The notes under the pieces: generated by a model
Told to the model about the DNA's origin: nothing
What the model saw: the letters and a program-made list of their open reading frames with translations, nothing else
Databases searched by the model: none
Shown here: positions 34,876-46,286 of the stretch, one piece after another
Layout: each line of letters opens with the position of its first letter
Numbering within the stretch: the first letter of the stretch is position 1
Position numbers and translations under genes: made by a program
Assembly (NCBI GenBank): GCA_963768715.1
Contig: CAVYJC010000007.1
Coordinates: 1 to 64,000, forward strand
Reading direction: 5' to 3'
Origin: DATKEJ01 sp963768715
Lineage (GTDB): Bacteria > Bacteroidota > Rhodothermia > Rhodothermales > DATKEJ01
DNA length: 64,000 bases

Positions 34876-37264
34876 CTACGGAGCCACCTCCGACCGCTTC
34901 AGGAAGAACACGCCCTCCTCCAAACTCCCCACCACGATCGTGCCGCTCTTGAAGAACGGGTAGTTGCTCCACGACCCGCCGTAGCCCGGACGATCTTCGC
35001 CCCACGGAACCGTGTCGAAATATCCAACCTCGTCGATGTGCTCCGGATTCGAGACGTCCAGCACACGCAGGCCGGCGAGGTAGTTCGACTGGTACATGTA
35101 TGATCCTTTCACGTAGAGGTTGTGGTCGCTCGCCTGATCGCTCGAGACGTGCTCATCGATCAGTACGGGATCGTCCAGCTCCGCCAGATCCCAGACGAGC
35201 GTCCGCGTTCCCGCTGTGAATCCGTTGATCTCGTCCGTTTCGTCGTCCTGAAAGTAGTAGCGATGGTCCTCGCTCAACCATCCCTGGTGTGCATACGAAA
35301 CGTTCGGATAGCGGCCAACGGCGATAGGGACGATGTTGGACTTGTCCGTAAAGTCAGCGATGCTGATCGCCGTTTCATTCGCTCCGATACAGATTTCGTG
35401 GCCCGTGTAGCGCTCGTCGGGGCCGTGATACACGACGCACTGGGCGTCGTGCGTGTATCCCATGCTCGTCTCGCCCGTACCGGGATGGGCAAAGCAACCG
35501 ACGAACTTGGGTTTAGTCGGCTCCTTCAGATCGAGAATATGCGAGCCGCCAGAGCAGGTCGCGCCACCTCCATTGATACCCACGACGTACGCGAACCCAG
35601 TCGCTTCATCAATGATGATGTTGTGTGCGGAGCCGAAGCCGTTGTAATGTGCCGTCGGCTTGAACTTGACCGGGGGATTTTCGACATCGCGCAACTGGGT
35701 CAGGTCAAGGATCTGCAAGCCATGGTTGCCGACGTTGTCCGCCACGATGTATGCGTAATTCTTGTACGTCTTCGCATCCCGCCACCAGTTGGGCCGCGTA
35801 CCGGGCGTCATGGGCAGCTCTCCGAGCACGACCGGGTTGGACGGGTCACTGACGTCGATGAACGTCGTGCCACCCATCGTGCAAACAATGGCATACTCTT
35901 TCTCCGTTTCGGGATCGGTCCATCCCCAGATGTCGTTCGTCTGGTAGCCCCACGGGAGCCCCATATCTTCGTTCGAGACGAAGCTCATCATGTCGACGCC
36001 ATGGCATGGAAACTCGGCCGCCTCGCCGTCCTCGCACTTGACCTTTCCGCCCGTGATCGATTTTGGATGGTAGGTGAGCTTGGATTTCAGCTGCGACGTC
36101 AAGACCCAATCATGCCGGGATGGACGGCCCTCGTACGTGAACACCGATCCGTAACCGAAGAGATCGGCCATAGCTCCGACAACCGCGAATCCGTCGCCAA
36201 GCGCCAGCGCCGTCGCAAACTCCGCCTTGTCCTCCATCGCCGTGGACCCGATCGTCTGAACGGGTTCGTACCCGTCCGCGTGGGTCGCAGCAAATGCAAA
36301 GGCGACGCCCGTCTCTTTGTCCGGATCATAGGCTCCAACCAGCACCGATCCACCGTTCGCAGCGACGACCGAGCCGAAATACGGCGCCGTACTGTCTCCG
36401 AAAATCGTTAGTGTCTGCGACAGATTGAAGTTGCCTCCCTGTCCCGGACTGAAGACGTATACCGCTCCCCTTCCATCATCGGTCTCAGGAGCTCCCACGA
36501 GGACGTTGCCACCGTCGAGCGCCAGCGCGGCGCCAAAGAGTGACGTATCCCCCATGTCTCCCGACACATCCTGGAGGATTCGCGTAACGTTCCACCCATT
36601 CTTCCCATTCTTCAACTCGAAAACGGCACCTCCCTCCATGCCGGGGCCTCCCACAAAGGCGACGTCGTCGGTTGCCACAATCGGTCGCGGGAGATCGGTA
36701 CCTGCGATGGCAGGAAGCTCGACGTTCGCCGCCTCGACCCAGTCATCACCTGAGTTCCGACCGCTCGAAGACGACAAATCGAACGGCGCTCTCACCGCCT
36801 GATACCGTCGCGAAGACACGTCCCCCGGCGACCGCTACGTCTGCCCCGATCTCCCCATCCGGCATGCCGTCGTCCGGATGGAGCACCGCCTCCTCGATCC
36901 ACTGGCTGTCCATACCTCGACGGAAGACATGGATTGCATCCGCCTTCTCTCCAATCGCAACGATGGCTGCCAGATCAGCGGAGGCCGCTATGGCGGCTCC
37001 GAAACCGTTCATCGGTTCACCGTCCGTCGGCTCGAGCACCTGCATGTTGGCCCAGTCTCCACTCGCACCATCCTTCCGATAGACGTAGACGCGTCCTGAG
37101 AATCGCTTGTTTAGGGGCTCGCCGACGAAAAGCTCGCTTCCATCGGCGGCCACGGCCGTGCCGAATCCCGCCTGTGATACAACGTCGTGACTCTGGGCAC
37201 GTGCATTTGGCGTAAACAGAAGAGTTAGCCCGAAAAGGGCAACGACGCCCCCGGAAGTGTTCAT
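34876..37264 (-). CDS. Choice-of-anchor B family secreted protein with FG-GAP/LVIVD repeats, one apparent frameshift
   Basis: About 795 residues from ATG 37264 with a signal peptide ending ARAQ. The N-terminal part has FG-GAP-like beta-propeller repeats (GFGTAVAADGSELFVGEP, GFGAAIAASADLAAIVA). A single extra base near 36755-36764 breaks it after VVFERS; the frame continues as NSGDDWVEAANVELP. The C-terminal half has LVIVD-type repeats: GTTFIDVSDPSNPVVLGELP, GLQILDLTQLRDV, HILDLKEPTKPKFVG, AGLRVLDVSNPEHIDEVGYF. It is an exported surface or periplasmic protein of unknown ligand. Confidence 0.83.
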
Positions 37265-37427
37265 AACGGCGCTCCAGAAATCCTTTCGATGGATGAATAC
37301 CAATGATACGATACAGAATCGAACGTCGGACCGCCTTCCCAACGTCAATCCTCCGCCGCGTCTCGTTCGATTGAACCTGCAGAGGTTATGAAACGTGCAC
37401 GTTAAGTGCTCGGACGCACAGACGTCA

Positions 37428-38816
37428 CTACTTCCCGTAGCTCGTCGCAATCGTCTCGAGCCTTTCCTGTAGTCGTTTCTCCGAGAACCAGTGGCCTCGA
37501 ACCATGACGCCGACGCGGCGCTCGACGTTGCGGACCCTGTCGAGAGGATTACTGTCGAGCAGGACCAAGTCGGCGCGGTTTCCGACTTCAATCGTGCCAA
37601 AGTCTGCAGTATCGCCAAAGTATTCTGCAACGTTGGCAGTTGCGGTCTCAAGCGCCTCGAATGCCGTTAGTCCCGACCCGGTCAATGCGGCCAGCTCGTC
37701 GCTCACCGCGAACCCCGGAAGCAGGTACCGAATGCCGGTCCACGTTCCCAATATCAGCCGCGCACCCGCATCGTGCAGTGCTCTGACCATCCGGCGCGTG
37801 TTTTCCGGCGTGGTTGGCTCGTTGGCTGTCGGATAGAAGTTTCGGGACAACGCAGGTGAGACGTAACGATTGTCGGATCTGGTCGCTGACTGCGGCGCGT
37901 CGTTCCGCTGGTAGGATGCGAGGGTCGGGCAGTTCCACATGCTCGAAGCGGCCATTGTCGCCGCTCCTTCGGCTGCTCTGGTGCCCAGAAACTCGCCCTC
38001 CCAACGTCCCGAGCCGCTGCGCTCCACGACGGACCGGGCAAAAGGATTCAGATGCTCGGTCGAGTATTGACCCGCCGCGATCGCCTGCTCCAGACTGACG
38101 GCCACCGGAATGTGACCAATCGCTTTGATACTGAGGATGTTGGCCTCATCCATGATAGCGTCATAGACGTCCGGCTCCAACGTATTGTAAATCGTGATGT
38201 AATCGTAACCGGCCGCCTGCTGCTCGCGAACGGCCTCTCTACCCTCCTCTGCCGTCGCGAGGTTGAGCGGATTCGTGATGAGAAAGCGGTCGCCGCTGTC
38301 CTCCCCGTCCAACGGCGATCCGGAAACGTGCATGGTCGGCCCCAGCCGCGAACCGCCTGCAATTTCATCTCGCCACTGCAGGATCGTCTGGTCACCGTCG
38401 ATGACGCGAACCGTAGTGACCCCGTTGGCCACGTAGAGAAACAAATCATTCTCGCCGTCGGGCAGGTTCGAGACCATGTGTGTGTTCATGTCGGAAAGGC
38501 CCGGAATGAGATAGGCATCGCGAACCTCGATCCGATCCGCCCCCTGGGGCACGGTGACGATGTTCTTGGGTCCGAGCGCCTCGATACTCCCGTTGCGAAT
38601 AAGTACCGTATGATCCATGAGGACCCTCTCTTCGTTCATCGGCAGCACGTTGACGCCGACGAAGGCAATGACATCGGAGGTCAGTTCATCCGGGATGGCC
38701 GGCTCCTCGATCGGACCAGGGTCCTGCGTCTCGACCGGGGAAGAGTCACTGCAGGCCGTCTGCACGGTGCCGATCAGGCAAAGCATCAACCATCGTGCTG
38801 CGGATGAACATTGCAT
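37428..38816 (-). CDS. Amidohydrolase-like lipoprotein with altered metal-binding residues
   Basis: 462 residues from ATG 38816 with a lipobox TVQTAC. The fold is that of periplasmic prolidase-like amidohydrolases (GLSDMNTHMVSNL, ANGVTTVRVIDG, AIGHIPVAVS, YSTEHLNPFA, LTAFEALETATANVAEYFG, GNRADLVLLDSNPL). The first metal His of HxH is Asn (DMNTH), and the catalytic Asp region reads LGTWTG instead of GTDAG. It may be an inactive or repurposed relative of the enzyme at 21556-22821. An in-frame upstream extension to 39086 exists but lacks the lipoprotein start. Confidence 0.82.
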   Translation of the reverse strand: MQCSSAARWLMLCLIGTVQTACSDSSPVETQDPGPIEEPAIPDELTSDVIAFVGVNVLPMNEERVLMDHTVLIRNGSIEALGPKNIVTVPQGADRIEVRDAYLIPGLSDMNTHMVSNLPDGENDLFLYVANGVTTVRVIDGDQTILQWRDEIAGGSRLGPTMHVSGSPLDGEDSGDRFLITNPLNLATAEEGREAVREQQAAGYDYITIYNTLEPDVYDAIMDEANILSIKAIGHIPVAVSLEQAIAAGQYSTEHLNPFARSVVERSGSGRWEGEFLGTRAAEGAATMAASSMWNCPTLASYQRNDAPQSATRSDNRYVSPALSRNFYPTANEPTTPENTRRMVRALHDAGARLILGTWTGIRYLLPGFAVSDELAALTGSGLTAFEALETATANVAEYFGDTADFGTIEVGNRADLVLLDSNPLDRVRNVERRVGVMVRGHWFSEKRLQERLETIATSYGK

Positions 38817-38921
38817 CGGGTGGCCGGAAGAGTGGACGTGTGAGTGGCGGATGACTTCTGGAACGGTTGAACCTACCCAACCCAGGGTTTGAGGAAAAGG
38901 CAGGAATGCATCCACCCCATG

Positions 38922-38949
38922 GAAGACAGCAGACAGCAGATATAGATGG
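38922..38949. repeat. Degenerate heptamer array GAAGACA/GCAGACA, 4 units
   Basis: GAAGACA, GCAGACA, GCAGATA, TAGATGG, upstream of both the lipoprotein gene and brnT. The remaining gap to 39186 holds no recognised gene. Confidence 0.55.
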
Positions 38950-39186
38950 AAGACGGAGGATTGAGGAGGTCGCGTGAGTAGGTCCCCCGGCTCGCGCTTC
39001 GCATTGTCACATCCTGCCGGTTGACAATGACCGCATCCTCCAAACGGCGCGAGGGCGGACCCCTCAGTTCTTTCGTCCGCCGGCACAACGACACCAGAAC
39101 CTGCGACCGCGAGGTTACGAATCCCCTCCGCGAACTGTCTCTAATAAGGAACGAGGCACCATCATGTAGATGCAATCGTCAGCACG

Positions 39187-39456
39187 GTGGAATTCGAGTG
39201 GGACCTCGAGATGGAACGCCGCAACATCCGACGCCACGGGTTCGATTTCGACCAGGCTTCGACGATCTTCGGACAGTCCCGGCTCGAGCATAGGAGTGAT
39301 AGAGGATCCGAAGTGCGCTGGATGGCGACCGGACAATTGGATGACGGACGACTCTGGACCGTTGTTTACACAAGACGAGGTGACAACATCAGGATCATTT
39401 CTGCGAGGAGGGCTCGTAAAAATGAAAGAAGAGGATATCGTGCGGTATTCGGATGA
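39187..39456 (+). CDS. brnT: BrnT-family toxin (type II toxin-antitoxin, RNase)
   Basis: An 89-residue protein from a GTG. Family signatures: FEWDLEMERRNIRRHGFDFDQAS (the x-W-D-x-x-K/R-x-x-x-N-x-x-K/R-H-G core, with Arg in place of Lys), RWMATGQLDDGRLWTVVYT and a terminal IRIISARRARKNERRGY. BrnT is a RelE/ParE-like ribonuclease neutralised by BrnA. The downstream brnA start overlaps its 3' end by 35 bp. Confidence 0.92.
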   Translation: MEFEWDLEMERRNIRRHGFDFDQASTIFGQSRLEHRSDRGSEVRWMATGQLDDGRLWTVVYTRRGDNIRIISARRARKNERRGYRAVFG

Positions 39457-39752
39457 GGAAATTCGTAGGCGCGTAAGGCGGGGTGAAACCAAGACGGACT
39501 GGGCCCGGATCAACGGGATGACCGAAGAGGAAATCGAGCGGAACGCCCTGGAGGAAGATCGCCGTCTCGGCATTCCCGATGACTGGTTACAAGGACGCGT
39601 ACGCCATTTGTCCCGTCGCGAAGGAACGCATCACGATTCGTATCGATCGAGACGTGCTCGATTACTTCCGCAAACAGGGCAAAGGCTACCAGTCGCGGAT
39701 GAACGCCGTGCAGAGGGCGTTTATGAATGCGGAAACGAGGAATGAGGAATGA
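39422..39752 (+). CDS. brnA: BrnA-family antitoxin, one apparent frameshift
   Basis: About 109 residues from ATG 39422. The N-terminus is KEEDIVRYSDEEIRRRVRRG. One surplus T at 39585-39588 breaks DDW; the restored frame reads YKDAYAICPVAKERITIRIDRDVLDYFRKQGKGYQ (landmarks: ICPV, ITIRIDRDVLDYFRKQGKGY), the ribbon-helix-helix core that binds operator DNA and BrnT. The final codons AAT GAG GAA TGA are formed by the GGAATGA array. If the frameshift were real, the antitoxin would be dead while the toxin is intact, which is unlikely; this argues for a sequencing error. Confidence 0.85.
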
Positions 39753-39759
39753 GGAATGT
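39739..39759. repeat. Heptamer array GGAATGA, 3 units, supplying the brnA stop
   Basis: GGAATGA, GGAATGA, GGAATGT; the TGA at 39750-39752 is the brnA stop. The same unit recurs at 62609-62622. Confidence 0.85.
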
Positions 39760-39819
39760 GCGCCCTCGTCATCCCCGCGAAGGCGGGATCCAAGTGTGCA
39801 TCCAAACTGCTCTTCGTGC

Positions 39820-42380
39820 CTATCTGGTCCTCACCACCACCCCCGTCCGCTCAACCGTCCCCGCCGTGAGCCGATAGAAATACAGCCCGGCCGCTACGCG
39901 GGCGCCGTTGCCGTCGGCTCCATTCCACCGGATCATGTGACGGCCCGCGCGCTGCATTGCATCGTCGAGTAACGTGGTAACACGTCGTCCCAGCACGTCG
40001 TGAACGGCTGCCGTCACCTCAGTCTCCTCCGTAAGATCGAATTCGAACGTAACCGCGTCCTGGAATGGGTTCGGATACGCCGTAAACGACGCCGGACGCC
40101 GGACCCGGGACTCCGGACGCTGCGAATCGGCAGAACCGAAAAGAGTCTCTAACCCGCGACGTTGTTTCGCAAGAACGGAAGGATTCGACTCTTGTGTGTC
40201 TCCTTCCCCGACATTGGAAGGCGACAGGTCCGGATCGATCAAGAGCGTGTCGGCGCCGTCGCTGAAGACGGCATACCCTGAAAAAGGCACGATCGCGGTC
40301 GTTTCGACACTCCAAGACCCATCATAGGCCCACAGGTCGGTTGCCTGACCACGCGTCGTGCTCACATTGGACATCGGGATTTCAAAAGCGTACGGATTGC
40401 CGATGAGGTTCCAGCCACCTGAAAGTCGAACCGGGTAAGTCACTTCTGTTGAGATGGACGTACCGGCGCCTGGATTAACGGCTGTGTTCTCGGCACGCGC
40501 CAGCATCCAGAAGGCCCTCCCCGGCTCGAGATCGACCTCCTTTTCGGGCAACTCGACCAACCGGGGACCTTGCTCGAGACCGTAGAGGCGCCATTCCGAC
40601 ACATCATAAGGGCCGAGATCGTCTTCCAGTGCAGTCCGAGCGTTCTTCTCATCCAATTCCGCAGGGACGGAAAACAGGCGGTATGACGCGGCGTCGGTCC
40701 CACCACTGATCGTCACGTTGTATCCATCCGGTACGTGTACAGGGATCGAGTGAAGCGCACTTTCCGAGGCGACTCCCTGCCCGTTCTTGGCCTGGACCGC
40801 ATACTCCACACCGCGCCCGCTCACGGCGAAAGCCGGAATCGAGAAAGCGTATGACTTGTCGTCCCGCAGCTGCATCGGGGCGCTGAAGAAACTGGGGTCG
40901 CCGCCGCGGCGGAAACGGACCTCGGGGTCAACGACACCGCTCGCGGCAGCGATATCGGCGATGATGGTAATGTCGCTGCCGACATCTGAAGGATTGGGTG
41001 TAGGCTGGTGGATCGTTAATCCTGGTGCAAGCGACGCTAGGTGAAACAGGATATAGATCGCACCCTTTTCCGGTCCGCCGTCATCGTCGCCTTCGGCGGG
41101 AACCACGAGATCGACCGTTCCATCGCCGTTTATGTCACCTGGACCGGCCAGGTCCAACCATCCGAAAAGGTCGTCCTTATTGAACCCTTCAGAAAGGGCC
41201 CCTGCCCCGGCGGTAATCAGTTGCGCTGCCTTCACGCTTCCGTCGGACCGAAGATAGATGATCCAGGTCCCCCCGAATTGGGGACCGATGACGTCAAGAC
41301 TCGCCACACCCGCAGCGATGTCCGGAACGGAGTCTCCATCAAGATCTCCAAGTCCAGCAAGGCCGCTTCCAATCGCATCACCCCCAGTCAGGTTACTGCC
41401 AAACGGATCACGTTGAACGGGCGGGGGCTCGCCGGCAACTCGCGACACGGTCTTTGTCTGACTCTTCACCGTACCGTCGGGGGACAAGAACAGAACCCAT
41501 ATCGCGGACTCGAATCCGGTGTTGAATTGATTACGCCCCGTCCCAACGGCAAGGTCTTGTACACCGTCCTGATCGACATCGCCGTAGCCATTGACCATCC
41601 GAGTTGACCGCCATCCTGGACATCTCCATCAAAACCACCCTGCACGGCGCTGATCTTCGAGTGATTCCTGACGGTTCCATCGCGATTGAGGAAGAGGATC
41701 CAAATGGCGCCTCGATCCTGTCCTCCATCATCGTCGCCGCGTGCCCCGACCGCCAGATCCAAAACGCCGTCGCCATCGAGGTCTCCCAGAGGTGAAACGC
41801 TCGTTCCAAACCCATCAAGATCGTCAAGGTCGCCCGTGAAATTGCCATGGACGGCACTGATCTTCTGCTCCTGTTTGACCGTGCCGTCGGTGTTCAGAAA
41901 GAGAATCCAGACGGCGCCCACACTTGGGGAGTCGTTGGCACCCGGATTGCTGCCTCCATCGGAATCCCCGAAAGCTCCGACTGCAATGTCCGTTACGCCA
42001 TCCCCATCAAGATCGCCCAGATTCTCGACCGAGCGGCCAAACCGCGAGTTAGCAGGCAGGGTACCTCCAAACATGCCTTCCGATGCGCTGATCTTCTGCT
42101 CATGATTTACGGTTCCATCTGCGTTGAGAAAGAGTATCCAGACGGCGCCGTCCTGCTCGAAGGTATCCATGCAACTTGAGCAACCAACTGCGATGTCGGT
42201 CACTCCGTCCCCATCCAGATCGCCGAGACCTGTAATTCCGCCGTCGCCCCAGAAGGGTCCGATCTCGCCCTGGAGACCGCCCTGCGTCTGGCTGATCTTC
42301 TGCGGTGGAATGACTTGGGCGGACACTCCTTTTGCCAGGAGTAGTGCGATTCCGAATCCTATGCGGATGTGGCGGAACAT
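39820..42380 (-). CDS. Secreted FG-GAP repeat protein with T9SS sorting domain, one apparent frameshift
   Basis: About 850 residues: signal peptide, then at least six FG-GAP/integrin-alpha-like calcium-binding repeats with the motif LGDLDGDGVTDIAVG, which also appear after the frameshift near 41590-41605 as YGDVDQDGVQDLAVG. A Ig-like/beta segment follows, then a C-terminal T9SS type A sorting domain beginning TAYPNPFQDAVTFEF and containing AAVHDVLGRRV and ARVAAGLYFYRL. The repeats predict a beta-propeller at the cell surface. The antisense strand shows long open frames, an effect of the repeats. Confidence 0.87.
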
Positions 42381-42464
42381 GTGGTGGAGGTTATGGCACC
42401 CGCTGTAGGATGCCCAGCTACCAAGAATACGTATCGGAGGGGCAATGTGGACCAGCGGTCAACA

Positions 42465-45129
42465 TCAGACAGCAGACTGAGCGATGAGCGATGAGCGATG
42501 AGCGCAGAACGCAGCACCACCTAAGGAAGTAACATTCTGCCCGACCTCGCCCTCTGCATGTCGGGCTACGGCGCCTGGGCTGATATCTGCTTTCTGCTTT
42601 TTCGTCAGCCCAGGTACCTGGGAGGATGCGCCTGCCGTGGTATTCGCGATCCAGAAAACGAAGTCGAGCGCCGTTACAACGCCGTCGAGGTTGCAGTCCG
42701 ACTGGATGTAGCCCGTCTCTCCAGCCGTGGTCGATGCGAGCCAGGCGACGAAGTCGAGAGCGGTGCTCGAGCCGTCGACATTGACATCGCAGGCGAACAG
42801 GCCAAACCGTCCGCCGCCGAGATCCTTCATAGGGATGCCGCCGCCGTCGAAAGCCTGGGACATGGACGTGGTGAAATCCCAGGTGGCCGATCCCGAGGAA
42901 ACGTCGATCCTCCCGGGCGTCATTACCGCCATGTGATTTCGGTGGTCGACGACGACGTACAAGCTATCGAAACCGGCCGTCGGCATCATCAGCGGTCCGC
43001 CGTCGATGTCAACGATCGATCCGTCGCCCCGCAAGAGCGCCGACCGGCGCGCTACCTCTGTGGCTGCATCCGTTCCCGTGCGGACGCTGACGACAACCCA
43101 GTCGACCAGATCGGCGGGCGGATCGTACAGCCACTCCGTCCCCGTGTGCTCGACGCTTGTCCCGGCATAGGAAGCATCAGCGTAGGGCGTCGTCATGGGT
43201 ATCACCGCACTGAACCCCGGCGCGACCGTCATCGCTCCCCCGGCCATCGCTCCTTCGAGGTAGACCCTGAGCAACAGGGCCACGGTCGCTACCTGCCCCG
43301 TTACGATGACCGAGTAGGGCTGCGATCCGCCTTCGAGAGCGCCTGCATGCGACATTTCGACCACATGAATCGCCGAATCGGGCACGTCGACGAGCACCTG
43401 TTCGACGTTGTCGACTTCATTTCGTGTGAGTCGAGCGGCGGGCGCGGACGGATTCAACGGATCGAGCGTCCAGGGATAAAACGTGCTACTCCCGTCTTCG
43501 ATGGTGAGGTCGAGGTCGTTGACGAGCATCCGGACAGGCGTTGTCGAGCCACTCGGACTTCGGGATGGAACGCGAGGCATCCGACACGGGAGTCCCGGGA
43601 GGATCCATCCACACGGCCGTCGCTTTGAGCGGCTTCGTACCATCCGAAAAGACCACGTATGACGACGTGCCGTCCTCAAGGAGAGTATCCTCGTGGACGT
43701 TGAAACCTGTACCGGCCTCGAAATCGTCGTTGATGAGCCGCGCAGCGCGGGCCAGATCGGGAAGGCCCCAGCCGAACTGGTAGTCGGGACCCGTATTGCC
43801 CAGATCCGTCGCGGTATGAATGATGAGCGCTTTCATCGAAGCCGCCGTCGACAGAACGCCGGGATCCTTCTTCGACTGTTCGAGGAGAAGCCCGATGCCT
43901 CCAACGACGAGCGGCGCCGAATGGGACGTCCCCGAGCCAAGGCAGTTGCCGCCCGAATCTTCCCAGTAGCGCGGGACGCGCAGTCGGGAGCCGGGCGCGA
44001 CGACGTCTGGCTTGATCCGGCCATCATCCGTGGGTCCCCACGACGAATAGAACGACATCGTCAGCTCCGGCCCGATGAAAGCTCCGCAATGACCGGTCAG
44101 GTTATACACCGCGCCCACGCTCAGCGGGTTCTTCGACGATTGCATCCCGCCGAGAATCGTGTCGTAGCCATCGGGTTCGTCATCATCGAGCCGGTAATCC
44201 TTGCTCATGGACCAGCCGCCGTGGCAATTCGGTCCGGACGTGCAATCAGAAAAGAACCAATGAAGCGAATCGGCCGGAAAGGCCTGCGTCGTGTCACGGT
44301 CGTTTCCGGCAGCGAGCACGGGGAGAAAGGATGGGTGCGTTACGGCAAACAGGTCCCAGGAAACGGACTCGTCGTCGTAGAATCCGCGGTGATAGTCCTC
44401 GATCTTGCTCACGGTCGTATCGCCCCACCACGACGGCAACAGGTTGACCGAATCGGGCGCGATGGGCGGGCCCCAGCCGTTGGCCGGACCGTATGAATGG
44501 TTCGAGACCCTCAGTCCATACGTGACAGAGGCATCGTCCATTTCCATGAGATCGAGCGTATCGTCGTACGCGAGGATGCGTGCCTCGTAGGCAGTCCCGC
44601 GCCAGTCGAGATCGACGCCGGCGGCGGCTGCGATACCCGCCATGTTGTGCGAATGGGGTGTCACGCCCGAGCTGTCGTAGATATACCGATCGACACGGTT
44701 GACTCCGAGTGTGTCGACGCGGCTTCCACCCATGCCGTCGGAAAAGTCTTCATGGGTGACACGTGGGTAGCCCGCGTCCCAGATGCCGATATAGATGCTG
44801 TCGGCGGTCAGGTCGAAACCCGTCGATCCTCCCGGCCAGACCGAGTCGGCGTGGACGGATTGGTCCGCTTTCAGCCCGAGCGTCTCTCGATAAACCGGGT
44901 GCCCCTTCGAAATGCGAGCCAGGCCGATTAACGGTCCGGGGCCTGCGTTCAGCCGGAGAGCGCCTTTCCCATGTCTGGCGGTGAATCGATCCAGGCGCTG
45001 AGCCAACGAATCAGCGTCCAGGCGAGCATGCCGTCGGAATGCTTCACGGTCGTCGCGGCCCTGACCAAACGCATCGCCGGCGAGCGCGGCGATGAGAACG
45101 ATGAACAGAAGGAGTAGTCGCCTCCGCAT
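42465..45129 (-). CDS. Secreted S8 (subtilisin) protease with dockerin-like C-terminus, one apparent frameshift
   Basis: About 870 residues with a signal peptide ending AFGQ. Catalytic residues of S8 are visible: Asp in IGIWDAGYP, His in PHSHNMAGI, Ser in GTSHSAPLVVGG. The frame breaks near 43536-43555 after KSEWLDN and resumes as MLVNDLDLTIEDGSSTFYPW. The C-terminus has two dockerin-like EF-hand repeats (DVNVDGSSTALDFVAWLA, DCNLDGVVTALDFVFWIA). The last codons are read from the TGAGCGA array, so the original stop may have been replaced. Confidence 0.87.
42478..42512. repeat. Heptamer array TGAGCGA plus a GCAGAAC piece
   Basis: TGAGCGA three times, TGAGCGC, then GCAGAAC/GCAG as in the 6174-6534 family. 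It overlaps the 3' end of the protease frame. Confidence 0.8.
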
Positions 45130-45359
45130 AGATGCATCCCGTCATTGCGTAGATCGGAGTTACACAAACGAGGCGATCCGCGGATCCGCGGCAAAACCTG
45201 GCTCCGAGGTTCCCGGTCACAAGGCAGACGAGGATCTCTCCGAAATTTGTGTTCTGTCCGGCTCGGCTTAGTGAATAGTGACGAATGACTAGCCATATTG
45301 AGCTAACGCCGTAAAAGCTCTAAGTTCAGGCGTCAGCTAATCAGCCTAAGCGAGGCAAC
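45130..45359. other. Divergent intergenic region, 230 bp
   Basis: Lies between the protease and DUF4404 starts, so it must hold both promoters. A degenerate heptamer run (TAGTGAA, TAGTGAC, GAATGAC) occurs at about 45271-45291. No clear promoter consensus is seen. Confidence 0.4.
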
Positions 45360-45626
45360 GTGTCGCACGAACGACTTCAGAAGATTCTCCAGGACCTCCG
45401 GTCGGAACTCGGTACGACCGAGGCGCTTACAGAGAAGGATCGATCGCTCTTAACCGGCGTCGTAGATCAGATACGTGGCGTGCTGTCAGAACATCCTTCG
45501 AGTGGAGACGAATCCGTCCTTGCAGTCATCGATGAGGCAGCGCTTCACTTCGAAGCGGTCCATCCACGCCTTACGAAGACACTGTACCAGATCAGCGAGC
45601 TGTTGCGGTCTGCAGGACTCAGTTAA
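45360..45626 (+). CDS. DUF4404 family protein
   Basis: An 88-residue helical protein from a GTG: ERLQKILQDLRSELGTTEALTE, then HPSSGDESVLAVIDEAALHFEAVHPRLT (landmarks) and a C-terminal LYQISELLRSAGL. This matches the small DUF4404 family, which has no known function. It is followed by a membrane protein gene on the same strand, 65 bp away. Confidence 0.82.
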   Translation: MSHERLQKILQDLRSELGTTEALTEKDRSLLTGVVDQIRGVLSEHPSSGDESVLAVIDEAALHFEAVHPRLTKTLYQISELLRSAGLS

Positions 45627-45691
45627 GGAGGTCTGATACCTTCAAGTCTGCCGGGGCAGGACGAGCTCACTAATAGCTTAATGGAATACAT

Positions 45692-46192
45692 ATGGCAGCA
45701 AAGACCCGAACATTGGAGCTCGGACTCACCGTCGGTCTGATCGGTTATGCATCGGTCGCTGTTTTCTATATGGTCTTCGACCTGCTGGCGGCACGAGGCA
45801 TTTTGTACACGGTCAATCTGCTCGGCAAGGTGGTCTTCAGGGGTCTGCGTGACCCGGCGGTGATCGGATTGCCCATCCGGCTCGACTTCACGGCGATCGA
45901 GTGGTACACCCTTCTCCACTTCGTCGCATCCCTCATAATAGGACTGATCGTGACGTGGCTCGTCCGCTATTCAGTTCGACACGCATCGAGAGCACGTCTG
46001 ATCTCGCTCGTGATTGTCGCGGGTTTTATCGTCACGATCTTCCTCGTAGGCGCCCTCACGGCCTCCATCAGGCCACTTCTGCCCTGGTGGTCGATCGTCG
46101 TTGCGAATGTTCTCGCAGTCATCTTGGCCGGTGCGTACTTACTCAAGAAGCAGCCCACACTTTGGAGACACCTGATGCCCCACCAAGGATGA
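45692..46192 (+). CDS. Four-helix membrane protein, unknown function
   Basis: 166 residues with four predicted membrane segments (LGLTVGLIGYASVAVFYMV; LLHFVASLIIGLIVTWLV; LISLVIVAGFIVTIFLVGAL; WWSIVVANVLAVILAGAYLL). The C-terminus is basic. No family recognised. It lies with DUF4404 and two other small membrane proteins in a housekeeping-looking cluster. Confidence 0.7.
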   Translation: MAAKTRTLELGLTVGLIGYASVAVFYMVFDLLAARGILYTVNLLGKVVFRGLRDPAVIGLPIRLDFTAIEWYTLLHFVASLIIGLIVTWLVRYSVRHASRARLISLVIVAGFIVTIFLVGALTASIRPLLPWWSIVVANVLAVILAGAYLLKKQPTLWRHLMPHQG

Positions 46193-46240
46193 CTGACCCA
46201 ATAAGCGGTCCGTCAACCTAATTCAGGACGAGACCCTCCG

Positions 46241-46268
46241 TCCGGACCCCGGACACCGGACTCCGGAC
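46241..46268. repeat. Heptamer array [TCA]CCGGAC, 4 units
   Basis: TCCGGAC, CCCGGAC, ACCGGAC, TCCGGAC; reverse-complement family of 9713-9740. It lies just downstream of the small membrane protein at 46287-46674. Confidence 0.8.
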
Positions 46269-46286
46269 ATCCGGATGTCTGAACGC

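Noticed and set aside
35122..36411. 429-codon plus-strand ORF opposite the choice-of-anchor B gene
   Set aside because: It is antisense to a well-supported secreted protein, and its translation has shadow-like composition.
42558..43628. 356-codon plus-strand ORF opposite the S8 protease
   Set aside because: Antisense shadow; the minus strand has dockerin-like repeats and a protease frame.
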